From Megalonaias nervosa (lineage: Eukaryota; Mollusca; Bivalvia; Unionida; Unionidae), in NCBI GenBank assembly GCA_016617855.1, contig JAECUM010004367.1, positions 1 through 64,000 on the forward strand: 64,000 nt of DNA. Direction: 5' to 3'. Both the position numbers and the translations under genes were made by a program. This document shows, one piece after another, positions 38,901 to 53,900 of the stretch (position 1 is the stretch's first letter; the number at the start of each line of letters is the position of its first letter). The notes beneath the pieces were generated by a model. That model ran no database searches. It was not told the DNA's origin and worked only from the letters and a program-made list of their open reading frames with translations.

Positions 38901-41900
38901 AGTCAATCTTATCCTTGTGGATTTTCTTTTATACATCCCCAACCAAATATTGAGGAATCACTCAGAGATGTTACATTTAAACATAAGTAGTAGCCAGGGA
39001 AGGCACTATTCAAAAAATATGCTATGGTACTGATTATTTGAACAGTTCATATGAAAATGATAAAGCATTCTAAATTGCATCTAGGGGTGTCTACATTGAA
39101 AGTGCCTCCTCTGGATTTGAAGTATATTTTACTGGAACTGCCCTCATTAGGTCTGTTCATCCAGAGAGATGTCAGGGTACTCCAGTTACTCGCAGTGTGT
39201 AGTTTCAACATTTTGTGAAGAACTTGGCGACATTTCTGCATGCAAAACACTGTCATTAATGTAGACAACATTTAAATTGTCAAGTTGACAAAGTAGGAAA
39301 ACAATGGTTTTAAAATCTTGATAAATTCCTTGGATGCAGATTGGAGATCATTTTGCAGGTATGTGAGCAAGTATCTGGCACATTTCAACATATAATGCAA
39401 GAAAACTGTATCAAGCTGATAGAATCGGAAGCATCTCTGATGTCTAGGGATGGAAACCAACAGTTATTTGTGTTATTGCTGAATTGTCTGTCTCCATTTT
39501 GAAGTGATCATGCTGAATATTATAGATTAAAGTTTTTCAATTCAGGACAGAACCATTGGGGGTTGGGGGTCATATAAGAATGTTAGAAGTTCATTTTCAT
39601 CTTTTCTAAAAGTATGAATCTCTTTATCTTGAACAAAAATTTGAAAAAATGCATTTTTTCTTGTAACCTGTTAGTAAGTTAAGTGACTTTTTTTTATATA
39701 AACTTAAGCTTGTAACTTTGTCTAGTCTACAAAACCCAAGGGTCTGAAGTAGTATGCACTCAGTTGGAAATAACAAGTGCATTTTGTCTGCATGGAAATT
39801 GACCAGGGTTTTGGGTACAAATGGGGATGTTGATTTGAGGAATAAAAGCCTGCACAGCAATACATTTCCACTTGAAGATGCAGCTGTGGATCTGTTATAT
39901 CTGTTGTGACAGCTACTGTTTGTACCCTCTTCCCATGCCTCTCCATTTGAGTCATCCTTTAGTTCTTTAACTCCCCCACTTTCACTGCCATAAGTTGCTG
40001 TGACTGATCGGTTTTGGTAGGAATCACCTTGATTAGCATATTGTGAAGACTGCATCAAGCCTCTCGCATGGTGTGCCCAAGTTGATCTGTCTTGTTTATA
40101 TTTTGAGTGGCAGGGTCATTACCAAATAGCAAATCATGATGTCCTGCTGGTCAGAAATGAACTGATATGTGCACCTCAAATTAGGTTTAATACGTTGGTC
40201 CTCCCAAATGCTACTCCAAAATCTGTAAAGGCATTTAAGTGTTTCAACACTACAGGAAGTTATATGAAACAGTCAAAAAGTTTTGATTTTCATGAAAAAT
40301 TTCCTTACAAGAATTACCATTCTTGACCAATAAAGCCTCCAGCTTTCAAGTTTAGAAAAATGATCAAATATGGTCACTGCTACCTCTGCCTTCTCAAAAT
40401 CTTCTTAACATAATTAGACAAAATTAGAAATAATCCTGGCATAATATGGTGCTTTAAAATTTGTACTTGTAATGCCAGTCTATTAAATATGGCTGTCATT
40501 GCTAAATATAGAAAATCCTTATTAAAGTAGCAAAAATCCCAAATATCTTGAATGTGTAAGTTTTTATCACATTCTGATATATGTAAATTAAACATATACT
40601 TTAACTGGCTTCAGTGACCTTGAGTTTTATGCTAATGTTAATGTACAGTAGCATTATTCAGAATGATTACATTACATTCCCTTGATTAAGGTTATATTTA
40701 CTTGTATGTGTGACATTATTGTATTGTAAGCTGCTCATCCATTACTGTAGAAGGGTATTAATTGCAAATTTCAAATGGAAATGGCAGCTTTTGTGCTGCA
40801 TATGGTCAGAATTAGCAATAAGCAAAATGATTTTTTACCTCAAGTATTTATCCCAGCAATGAATTTTCGAAGAAATATGATGACTTGATAAGAAAAGGAG
40901 AGATTAATCCAGCTAAAGTTACAGATTGACTTGAGTATGGCAAATATATGCAAGTATAGACAAACTACATTTGGAATGCACATTTTATGCACACTAGATG
41001 ATCAGACTTGATTTTCATAAAATTGTAGCACTTAACCAAATTGGTTTAACTTCATGAAACTCTTTGGACTTGAACCTTTTTGTCTGCATGGTTTTACAAC
41101 CATAAATCTAGTTAAATTCTTTTGTTTTCAGACAACAAAGAGTAAAAAGTCAACAGAGGTCAAACATCAGTACCCACTCAGAGAAAATCGTGCTACAAAT
41201 TTTATGGCTTTGGAACCACCAGATGATGATCAGTTCCTTTGTATGTATTCTGGGTGTTTTACATTTAAAGAACAATGCCTTATTTTGGTGTGTATAATGG
41301 GCACTGCATGATATATAGTGCACACCCTGATTTTGACCTAGAATGGGTTATAAAAGAAAAAAAAATTCTTAGTTCTGTGTATTATATTACACATGTGGTT
41401 AAGACATTTTAAATCTAGAAAATTTTACTCCATTTTTGTAGTGTGACAGTAGTCATCCATTTTGGATAATGCACTGATTAGCATCTGTTGCATAACATTT
41501 GAATTGTTTACAATAAACCAGTGCTTAAGTGTTTCTTTGGTCTTTCCTGTCAGTACATGGAACCTAATCGTAACCAATAATTTTGTAAAGATATCGAGAA
41601 AAAAATGAAAAACTATAGGCAGTATTGAAAGTATATCTTTCTGATTTTTGACCCTTAAAAAGGGCTGTTTTAAGGTTAGGGTTGTTGATGGAATTTTGTT
41701 TGTTGCAGATTCCACAAATTCTCCTTGTCATCATCACTCTAAAAAAGTTGCTGCGTGTTCTTATCTGTCAGTCTTCTCCACTCTCTAGTGGTAAACTCCT
41801 TCATTGAACTTCCTTCCAGAGGTTCTGTAAAAATGTGCTTCTGCATATGCAGTGATGGTTAGTTTGTCTTTCTCAGCATACAAATTTCTTATGTGGCCTG

Positions 41901-44900
41901 TGTTGACAATTTTCATTCAGATTGAACACAGCATGCTCTTTTTTGAAAGTTCATGTTCAGTATTGATACTTACCTGGACAGTAATGACACCTCCAAAATG
42001 TATCTTGGTATCCAAGCTAGAATTTACCCCAGAAATATATCTCTATCCAAGCTAGAATTTGCCAAGGCTAGGCATGTTTAGCAAAGCTTAGCTATCACCA
42101 ATTACCTTAAAAAAAATTCACTGCAGGGTTGGAAGTGGACCTCAGAAACCCTAAAATTTTTACATTAGAAACCTAAAAAATAAAATTAAAAAATAAATAA
42201 ATAAAAAATACTGAAGGAAACCTAAATTTAATGTGAAACAATACAAATTTGAAAAAATCACAAATGACCCTACACCAACCCCAAAATAATGCTTTTCTGT
42301 TGTTTTTTTTTTCATTAGGCTAGCCTAGCCATTGAGAAAGTGGGCACATTTCTTAGCACTTACAGATATTTATTTTTTAATTGTTTAATAATTTTCTCTT
42401 TATTTTTATTTTCATTTTATTTATAAGTAAAATCAAAGCATACTTTATAAAATTTTCAATAAATGTTGTGCTCACCACAGAGATAATCTTGTAACTAGCT
42501 TGTGTCATGGACTGCACACAAAATTTCTAACACCTAGAAAAAAGTTTTAAAAAAATACCCTCAAATTTTCAAACTGAATTTCACTAATAAACCTGACACT
42601 GAGTCATTGAAGCATTGTTCACTGTATAGTTGTAAAGAAATATATAATTCTTTGATGTAAGAAGAGAAATGAAACCAAGAACCAAGTTATTTTCTAAGAA
42701 AATATATTTGTAAATTTCATAAATTATTTTCTTGTTTTGTTGTACAATGTGTCGGTGTTCCCTTAAAACAGTCACCAAAGTGATGTCCCCAAAATGAACC
42801 GTTAATGAGAACATTAACACTGATTATATTCTAAAGATTTTATTTCAGTTCAGCTTTGAATAAAGAAAATGATAAATGGGAACAAGAAATACAGATCAAC
42901 AGTTATTGAATATTTAATATTTATGAGTATGGTAATTATATTTCTTCCACTGCAGCACATTACTTTGCATAGTATTAAGGTAAATATAACAGTGTAGAAC
43001 TTGCAGCAAGTTACCAGTTATAAGTATATGCATTACCGAGTCGCAGAACAAATAAAGCTACACAATAATATGAAAAAAATGAGTTGACTATCATAAGCAA
43101 TCGAAGAACAAGTATTTGAAGCTTGTAAGCTTTATTGAATTCTTGAGTTAGGCCAGAAAACAATTTAGTTACAATGTGATGGATTTCATTAGGAGTGCCT
43201 TGATCGATCCTTTCGTCAGACTGAAATGGAAAAAAGTTTTTTTTTGTTTTGTTCTTGTGATAAACATGCTCCTATTCTGAAAAAAGTAATGTTAGGTTTT
43301 AGAATGTGTTCTATATACAACAAAGTATGGTACTTACTTGTCTTTTAAAATCACAGGTTCTTATACGTAGGTTGATAATTCGTATTCTAATATTTGTTAT
43401 GTGGACCAAAAAAAAACAGGTTCAGTCAAAACCATAAAAATGCTGACTGGTTGCCAACAGCATGTTGGACATTTGTCATAAGGTGCCCATAATTCCATAC
43501 TATTACATGCTAATTAGGCTGTTTTCACAATAATTTAAGCACCATATGGTCATAAACCATTAGACTGTGTAGCTGTGAAAGCCAGTGTTGTAAGGTGTCT
43601 GTGGTTGACAGAGAGAGAGATAGAGAGAACAGCAGTCTTGATCTGGGTACAATGTTCTTGTGATTATTGATCCACTAACACCCTATGAAGGTATGATCCA
43701 TTAACACTTGAATTGTCCAGGGAAAAAAAATACTGGAACTGAAAATGGGTAGCAAATACTTGCCCTATCACCAGATAAGGGGAAGGGTAGCAGTTAATCA
43801 AGTACCACCGGATTAACACAGCCCAACCGTCTCTTTTAAATTCGTAACTCCAACAAAAGAGCTTAGAATAACGCTCAATATTTGCAAGAACAGTGGGTAT
43901 TATCACTCAGTCAATATGAAAAATATGAAAAATAGATTAAATTGCCTAAATGTATCTTTAGAACACCATCGCAAACTTCCATGAGCACATTTACACATCT
44001 GAAGCTCACCCTCCTCCAAGGACAAAAGGAAGGGTATTACACATGTTTATGAGGTGAGAATTGAATTGGGTCTCTTCTTTGTGATGTAGATGTTCTGGAA
44101 CTTTCCATCTGATGGGTGTATGAAATTATAAGCTTGGATATGGGCACTATTGTCCTGGAATAGGTAAGGCAGTAATGACAAATATGTAATTACTGCAATT
44201 AAACATTGCTTTAAATAAAATGGATCCAAATTTGAGCAACAGTCACAATGCACTGTAAGCCACAAGATATATTGGTACTGAGTACTGGTTTACTTTTGGA
44301 CCAGGGAAGAAATATTGCTTTGAATCAGATCACAATTTTAAACAAAACAGAAGACAAAAATTTATTTTTTGGAGACACAATTTATTTACGGAAGTTGACT
44401 ATTTTGACTGGCAGATAAAGACATAATTGAAAAGCACTTGTGTATATATTTTTTTTTTAATTTTTTAACTATTGAAATTTGATTGCATTGTCAAAATGAT
44501 AGTAGATAAACATAACCCTCTGGGACAAGAGGTATTCGAGTCCAGGCCAGCAATGTTTTAAATTTCACTTGCCTTGGACAGGAGCTGCCAATAGGTCAGT
44601 TGGCAGAGGACTGTTCTTTTAATTCAAGGGTCATGGTCATGTCCTTGGCTCCCCATTTCCTTCACTTGATGTTAGCTAACAATATGTTAAAAGTGCCACT
44701 AAAACCATCCCTTTTCCAACCAGCCTTGGGCTTGTGTCTAAACAAAGATTTCTTTCAGCAAGACACGCCATTATGTGCGTTTTAAAATTTCTTTTTTTTT
44801 GTTTATAAATTTTCATTTTATTGAAAGTCTCTTTCTTAAATAAAAACTTTGCAACCAGAATTAACCAAATTAAAATAAAAGATAAATGATAAGAAAACAT

Positions 44901-47900
44901 TTATATATTTCATAAATTGATATACCAGAAAATGTGTAGTTTTCTGCTCCTGACTGGTTGTTGATTCAGTGTTCGAGTTATCCATTTACTAAGTACTTTT
45001 TCCCATTTCAACCTGGTATTTTAAGACATATTTTCTTTCATAATAATGTATGGTCTTACCATACCTTATTTTATGCTTATTTTATTATTTAAATTTATTA
45101 TTTTGTTTCTGTAGATCTGAGGCCTAGGGAGCTGCAGAGGCTCAGTGATTAGCATGCAGGACTTGCAATTGGATCACCCACTGTGGTGTATCCTTTGGCA
45201 AGGCACTCTACTCAAAATGCCTCAGCACCAAATAACCTGCATGTATTTCTGTATCATAAAGCACCAAATATATATCAAAGCCTTCAAAAATACATAATGC
45301 TAATATAGCAAACATAATTGGTCAAGTCAAATCACTCAATTGTATAATTTTAGAAACTTTAGAAACTTAGGGATCTTTTAATAACATTTTCTGAGAGTTC
45401 ATCCAAACATCAAGGACATGTCGGTGCTCTGCTGTTCCTGTGTGTGCTCTCCATAATAAACCAAGCTGATCCTGGACTAAAAACCTAGCAGATCAACAAT
45501 GCTAGGGCTGAGACCTCTTTGGATATCTCATCCCCTTCAACAGTGCTTGATTAGCCCCCATGTCAAAGGTCTGGTCAAGCATAGCAGATGATTTTATGGT
45601 CTCATGATAATAATGGAAGGATACTGGCTCCAGTTTTGGGAATATTGACTTAAGGCAAGGACCACTGTGTTCTTTTGAGAAAAAAATGTATTTCTATCAT
45701 ATTGTATAAAATAAAAGTTGTTAAATGCATTCTGCAGATTGTGAGGAGTGCAACAAGGAGTATGAAGGGAATTGTCCCGACCATGGTCCCCTAATTGTTG
45801 TGGAGGATAATAAGGTAAATGCCTTGACATTTAAAGTACAACTATGTGACATCATTGGAAATTCATGTACTAATAAGAGTTTTTATCTAAAGGTTTTAGA
45901 TATGGGTAAAATAAAATGTAGAGCTCTACATGGATCATTATGATAGAGATGCCAATCATTCCAATTTTCACAGAATCCTTCCTATTTTTAATGTCAGATG
46001 TGTAATTTGACATTAAGAATAGGAACGATTCAGTGAAAATTGGAAATGGCGTACATTATGATCAGTTATATCAGGATCTAATTTTTCCAGTGGGATATAA
46101 TTTTATGCAGGTAAACTGCAACTTGAACACCAGTATTATATTTATAGCAGAAAAGCTTTGATGTCTGAATGCAGTTCAATTGTGAATGCAGTTTTTTTTC
46201 TTTCTTCAGATTCTGATTTTGATCTTTTGTCATTATGTTTTGATGTCCGTACATGCATGTCAGTTCCATATTTTATTTATGTACTTGTATTCACCAACAT
46301 CTACTATTGCTAAACTTTGATGATAGTTTTTACTTGGAATAAGAAAGAAACCTATTGATATTTGATTCCAATGTCAGTGTCACAGACTGATTTCCAGACT
46401 ATAGCTCTAATTATTCATAACTTTTGATCAAATTTGTGGATCACATACACATGTGATAAGAATTTAACTTATAGATTTATGGGGTCAGTGTCAACTGGCT
46501 GAAGAAAAAAGAATGGTTGCTGCATAAATAGCAAATTAAAAAGTTTACAAATAATTTGTTGCTACAAAAAGTGGGTTTAAGTTCTGTACAAAAATTGTTC
46601 TTCACTATGTACTTAAAGCAAAATATGTGGTTGGTTTACACTTTGGGTAAGAAAGAAGTCTATTTCAGATGTTAAGGTCCCTGTAACTGACAGATGTAAT
46701 GGTTTCTATAGAAGAGCTTTTGTTTTGAATCACATACCATGAGGGTGTAGAAGAAGTAGGTTGATTTTGAGATCAAAGTGTCAAAGGCTCAAAGAAAGTA
46801 AAGTGCTTGTTGCTCATTAACTTTTGTTCTAGACCAAGTTCTTTGATCAGACTTTGTGGATTTGACTGACTTGTATAAATAGAAACCTATAGTTTTTTGG
46901 GTGGGTGGAGTCTTAAGGTCCAACATCATGATCATGGCAACTAATACAAAAATAATGGTTTCTGCACAGTAAGTTTCGTACAAGACTGCATACCTTTACC
47001 AAAGTTCAGGGTCTTTGAGACCTGTTGGTCATTAATCTAGAGAGTCAACCATGAGCTCTTTGTGCTTACATAGAAGATTATAAAACATTGATAAGGCATA
47101 TAAAGTGCCATTCCTGGTACTCCTGTTTAAAAGTTGAATTCCTATTTTGCTTTAATAGACAGTGGAATCTTGGATGATAAATCAGCGACATTCTCTTTGC
47201 AATACTGTAATCCCTCAGATAATCATTGTTTATAGAATGGAAAGGACTCCTTGAGCTTTCAGTTGTAATGGGGTTAGAAACTTATTATTTTTAAAAATTG
47301 CATGCCCAGAATAAAAATTTTCATCATAATCAATGCACAGTTCATAAGGTACATGATGCTAGACAAAGAATTTTTCCACCACTGAGCATGCTTCAGCACA
47401 ACGATAATTATCCAGATAACTTCTTTGTCCTGTTGTAACTGCAGGCTTTTTTGTGATGTACAAAAGTTTTAAAATTGACATGTAAAAATGATCAAGAAAC
47501 CGAACATAATCCTTGGTTTTTTTTGGTTTTTTTTTTAAATATTTAGACAAGAGAACAATATTGGAAACTAGGTCAGATAGTCTGATCAAAACATGTAAAA
47601 TATTTACAACACATTTAATGTACAATAATTATTTTTGTAAATACTTGGTCGAGAATATTGCAAGTAGAATCTTGTGTGCAGTGTGGAATAGTTTATCTAC
47701 AGGTTCCTGATACTTGTAAGAAAGATCAAGATCGAGCCACACTACCACCAGGCTTAACTATTAAGGAGTCTGGTATCCCTAATGCTGGCCTGGGGGTCTG
47801 GGCTGATGTGCAGTTCTCTAGCAGGACCAGGTTTGGTCCGTATGTTGGTGTCATCACCAAAGATATTGACAAGGTGCATGCAACAGGATATGCCTGGCAG

Positions 47901-50900
47901 GTAAAACTTAAGTTGTATTACAGTGTAATTGAAATATCCATGAATGTCTACCCATGGTAATATGGTAGAGCATAAGGAAGAATTTAAGTAATAAGCAATG
48001 ATTTTGGACTTGTTAACAAATTCATTAAAATAGAATATCATCCTGCCACAGGATATTTTACTTTTGCAATCCATCTCTTTTTCAGGACTTCTTTGGGAAG
48101 TTGTTGATGATCTATTTTCCCTATCAACATTGGCAAATCACAGACTATTCATTCTAAAAGCACAACTACAGTTAAACCCCTCAAAACTGAAACCTTGGTA
48201 TACTGGAATGCCCTCATGATGAAAATATTTTAGCCCTAATTTTTCCTTTAATATCATTTTTGTTCCCCAGGAAACTGAAACCCCATATTTTTGAACACCA
48301 AAACAATTTTGATCCCAACTTCCAATTGTATGCTTAAAAATACCCCATAACAAAGAAACTCAATTGAAACATTAGGACAGATTAATTATGGTTAGTAGTT
48401 GTAGTGGTTTGATTTGTGGAACATAGACTCCGAAAATGTCCCAAGACTACACGTGGTTAAAACAACACTTTACATGTGTGCCAACAGATTAGGGATGATA
48501 GTAGGCTGACTGCAGTTTTTGTACCATACAAAAGAGCCAGCTTTTAAGGCTAATTACATGTATTGATAATTAAATGCTTCTAGGTGAGCCATTTAAGAAA
48601 TACTATGTTTATCTTCTGATTGCCTAATTGTGATTGATGCTATTCATTTGTCTACATGATTGTTAGAACCTTCTTTGCGTGTTTTTTTTTTTTCAATTAA
48701 ATACCAGGGTTTTATTAACCAGGCATGTAGTCTCAGATTCTATGCTTTGCCTATGGAGATAGACTTTAGCATTATTCTAAAAGTCAGATTCACTCAAACG
48801 ATTTTCAATAGAGAAAAGATCACTACATAGATGTATTTAAGGAGCCATGACTTGTTTTTTTTCACTCACAAGAGTGATGTTTTGCGTGCAGTGCTATGGG
48901 TAAGAAATTACAACAGTTTGCAGACCTGCCAACCCTTACAATTTTGCCGTAAGTCTTAAGAAAATTACCCTTAATATACGGACTTACGGCATGCAAGCAA
49001 AAACGATGGAAAAATGATGGTTGCCAAAAATCCGGTTCATCTGTGTTTGATTTGGATCCATGTTTCATATTAGAATTAGTGAAATAAGTCATGGAACCAG
49101 ACTAACTTTACAGCAGCACCCCAGGTGCTTTAAACTGCACCTATTTGTTAATGCAAAGCATCTGCATGATGAAACTGATGATTATAGAATTTTTTTTTTT
49201 AAATTGTGTCCAGAAAGCAATGCCTGTTTAAGATGAAAGGGAAAATAAGCTTCTAGATAACTGTTAATAATCAACACAGAAGAAATAAAAAGGAGTATTC
49301 AGATTCTTGTGAATAAAACTGGAAAGGACACAATTACATTTATTGGACATCACGTGCCAATTTGAGTATGTCTCGTGGAGGGAGATATGATTGCCGTCGT
49401 CATGTGAAATGGAAAAAGAATTTCCAAGAATTACATCAAGTTGAGAGATAGCAACAAGCCATTGAGTTGCGTAGGGTTTTGGAACTAAAGTTTGTGCAAC
49501 TGTACTAGTGGTAAATAAAATCTACGCGTACTTTACAAACTTTTCAATTGAACATGATGTTTATTGTAGCTGCGTCGAACATCTGATTACATTTTCCAGC
49601 TTTACAATAGCAGTTATTGATATTTTGTTACACCTTACTGAAAACTGGTCAATATTATGGAAAAAAAATAAACTGCCTTACTGAGATGGACTTGTCAGGG
49701 TTGGCAGGTCTGAGTTTGCAATTGGCTAGGCTCAGAAACCCTGCTGCTATAAGAACGTGTTACAAACTTGCCACTGATAAACGCAGCTAACAGGAAATTG
49801 TGAATGACTACATGAATGTTTGTTAAATGGATAAATAATGTAAACAACAGATAAGTCGGTAGGAGAGACAAATTATATCCTTCAACAATGCTAGCATCAT
49901 ATGGACCTGATCTGTATCTAAGTCATTTGACTTTGAACTTGTGGATTCATGAAAGCAATAAGGCTGATGACGAAAGTGATGAATATAATGCTGAGAATGT
50001 ATGTTCTGAGCCACCTGGCAGTGATATGACATAACCTGACATTTTAGAACGTATAAAAGAGACTCGAAAAGTTTGCAATTGCTAAGGATGACCATTTTTT
50101 GGTTATGGTGCAAGATATGGAGCCGGCCACAATAGTTAATGAACGATCTAAGAAACAACAGAATGTTCCATGCTTTATTCAAGCTAGGATCTTGAACTGT
50201 GTGTGTTAGGAATTATACGAGTATTTAAACATTGTTGAGTATCATTCATAATTCCAATGGACTTACAGTAAAGTTATAAAAATACCACATCTAATTTCCA
50301 GACCTGCCAACCCTTATGATTTTGCCATAGGTCTTATGAAAATGACCCCTTAAATACAGACTTTCAGAATAAAAGCAAAAACTATGGAAAAATTATCGTT
50401 GCCAAAAAATTCAGATAATTGGTTCATTTGTGTTGGATTTGGATCCGGGTTTCATATTAGAATTAGTGGAATTAGTCAGGAAACCAGACTAACTTTACAG
50501 CAGTACCTCAGACACTTTAAACTGCAAATATTTTTCTATGCAAAGCATCTGCCTCGTGAAACTATTGATTATAGAATTTGAAAAAATTGGCATGCAGCAA
50601 GTGATGTATGTTGAAGATGAAATGAAAAATAAACCTCTTACAATGTGTTAATAATCAGCACAGAAGAATAAAAAGGAAAATTCAGATTCTTGTGAATAAA
50701 AGCAGGAAGGGACACAGTGATGTTTATTGGACATCACATGTCAATTTGAGTATCTCATTGCAGTATATATGATTTCTGTCGTCATGTGAAATAGAAACAA
50801 ATTCCAAGAATTATGTCAAGTTGAGAGATAGCAACAAGCCATTGAGCAGAAATAGGGTTGGGAACTCAAGTTTGTGAAACTGTACTAGTGGTAAATAAGG

Positions 50901-53900
50901 TCTGCATGTACTTTACAAACTTTTCAGTTGAACATAATATTTACTGTCGCTGCATCTTTTGAATACCAAACTGTTAAATATGTTTTCGAGCTTTACAGTA
51001 GCAGTTTATGATATTTTTTTACACCTTACTGAATACTGGTCAATCTTGGGGGAAAAAAAAACAACTGCCTTACTGAGACAGTCTTGTCAGGGCAGGCAGG
51101 TATGATTTTCTCATTTCTTGTGATGAAGACAATATTTATGTGTTAAGCAACTGTATTTATTCATGTGGCAGGACACAATATTTGGTAGGAATGTATATTG
51201 TTCAGCTAATTCCTCATTAAATGCATTTAAAAAATAGAGTATAAAAATAACAGCTTTCTTAATGTTGTGTAATTTTACACTTGTACCAGTGCTGTCATAA
51301 ATGCATTCTCTCTCTTGTCACACAATTGCTAAGAAAGAGACTTTCTTCACTTTTCAAACTGAGTAAACCAAAAAAACCTCCTCAAAACTGAAAAAAAAAA
51401 ATTGTGGGACCCAAGGGAATTTAGTTGTGAGGGGTTTCACTTTACTTTAATTGTAAATGGAAATGTGTTGGCAGATGTAAACCCAACCTATCTCCACCAC
51501 TCACTCCAGTAAAAAAGATACGACAAGAAGGTGAAATCAGAGTTGTACATTTTCTATTTTTTCAGCATGGTTAAATTTACCCGATTCAATAAAATATATC
51601 AGTATTTTCATTCTTTCAAATCATAGAAAAGCTTGTGAGAGGAAATGGGGCTCAAGAAGTCTTGTGGCAGACCAGCTTCCTTTTAAAGTCATGATCCCAT
51701 TTGCCACTTAATTTCGAAGACTTCAACAGATTCTCTTATTCTACCATGAAAGGTTACTGCCATCTGCCAAGATATATTTTTGAGGTTATGTTACTGATAT
51801 GTAACTTGATTTTTGCAAAGAATAAGTTTAGCTTGAATGAAATAATGAATACATCAGCAGACCTACCAACATTAACAAGCCCTTGTGTTGCTGATACCTA
51901 TATTACATATGTTATTTTATGATATAGTTTTTATTTAGATCATCTGGTTAATATTTTTTTGTTATTTAATTCTATGAATGGTCTATACTATAAGAAGAGT
52001 ACGTGTTTATACTATTTCCATTCATAAATAAGGTCAAATTGCCAAGTTCACTCAACATTATATTTTGTTCTAAATAGACCTTGAGTGTTGAATATAGGTT
52101 TGTCAAAGATCTTGTGATTCTAGAAAGTAAAATTTGAATTTTAGCAAGGTCAGAGTGCTCTAACTGGTGATTGATAAATCATAAAGTCAAGTAAAATAAT
52201 TTAAAGTTTTGGCAATCTTTTGTAATTTAGATTTATCTGCTGTGCATTAGATGAATAAATAAAGAAATTAAAACACAGTGTTCTTATTCTTATCTGTACC
52301 AGTGTTGTGATTGTCATGAGAGGAAATTTTGTTTGTTTATTTAATTTTACATTGAAGTTAGAGAGCAGAAGATTTTTGCTAAACAGACAATACTTTAATG
52401 GATTATTGTAACATTATTCAAGGACTTGGATATTTATTAATTTTGTTGTATTACCATGAAACATTCAAGGACATTTGTGGCATTCAAATTTCAGTGGATT
52501 TACCTTGAACAAGTAAAAACTTTTGGATATTAGAGCAATTTTTCTTCTGTGATGCTCGCACATAAGCACATTAGAACCTTTCATTCAGAATACTTCTGGA
52601 GCATTTCCAGATGACTGAAATTGATACTACACTTAGGATATTCGATGAATTCATACCATACTGTAAGTTAATTTTAGTTCGTTCACTTTGACTTTATATT
52701 GTAGGGAAATAAATTTATATTTTGGATTATAGAATGCTTTTTGGGCTTTTCCATTTTCTTGCTGCATAGTTTAAGCCCCTAGTATGTAATGTCTTTTCAG
52801 TAAAGCAGTCACCTTTTTCTCTGAGTTAGATCTTTTTTCAGTAAGGTGTAACAAAATCTATTGTATTGTTATTTGTCAAATTGGAAAACATGCATTCAGA
52901 AAGTTCAGAAGTGTGATTTGAGACATGCAATGAAGGGAAGCATGTGCAAATAAAAAGTCTGTAATGTATGCTTAAACCTAATTATCTCCAGACTAGTACA
53001 GTTTCACAAAGCGCAGGTCCAGACTCTATGGAGCTCAATGGCTGCTTGCTGTGTTAAATTGATGTAATCCTTGACTTTTTCCCTGCAAATTCGTGTGGAG
53101 CTGTATTCAAATCAACACATTATGTCCAACAAACATAATTGATGCCCTTCCTGCCACCCCTCCAAGAATCTGAATATTGCTTTTTCATTTTTCTGTACTA
53201 ATAATTCAACTTTTTTAAGAGGCTTATTGTCCTTCTTTTCTTGATCATGTAGAACCTATTGCAGACCTGCCACTTATCCTGACTTGCTTGAGATCATCCC
53301 GTATTTTTGTTTCAAAATCCGAAAATCCTGATTTGTTTAAAATGCCATAAAAACTTTAAAATACCTTTTGATTCATGATGGCTGTGCAAAAGGAGCAAAA
53401 GTGATGCAGAAATTTTGTCAGGAATATGCTAGTTGTTCTATGAAATCTCATTTTTCCATTTTTGTCTTTTATACTGATATTTACCATGTTATTTTAATTT
53501 AAACTAAATATCAGCGTAGAGGATGAAATTAGAAAAATGATTTTCCTAGTATGACTGTAGCATACATTAACATTAAGACAACGGAGATGCCAATTCCTTT
53601 GTAAGCTTTTGTAAGTATATGGTTGTAAACACTGATTTTTTTTTTTTTTTTTGCTTTGGCATCCTGATATTTCATTACACTCAAGGTGGCAGGTCTGTTA
53701 CATTACACCATTTTTTTTGTAAATACTTGATCATGCAGTTAAAGTATCTGTGGTACGTGTGTGAAGTTCATGTTTCCCTGGCCAACCAGACTGAATGTAA
53801 TATGAAGCCTAGATTCAAGTTGCATATGGTAAGCCAGTATTCAGATTTTACCGCAACGGTATTAGTCATTTTTATTTTTATTCTGCAAGTTAGTAATTTA

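Larger units (their letters stand above)
41241..45737 (+). other. PRDM9: PRDM9-like intron 4
   Basis: 4.5 kb with two degenerate tRNA-like SINE heads near its 3' end (44581, 45127). Otherwise AT-rich with no recognisable content. Confidence 0.6.

Noticed and set aside
39624..40058. 144-codon minus-strand ORF in a PRDM9-like intron
   Set aside because: No recognisable domain, a second overlapping ORF in another frame, and no supporting splice context; length is within chance for 64 kb of AT-rich DNA.
47754..48074. 106-codon minus-strand ORF
   Set aside because: It is antisense to the PR-domain exon and extends into intron sequence; a shadow of the real exon.
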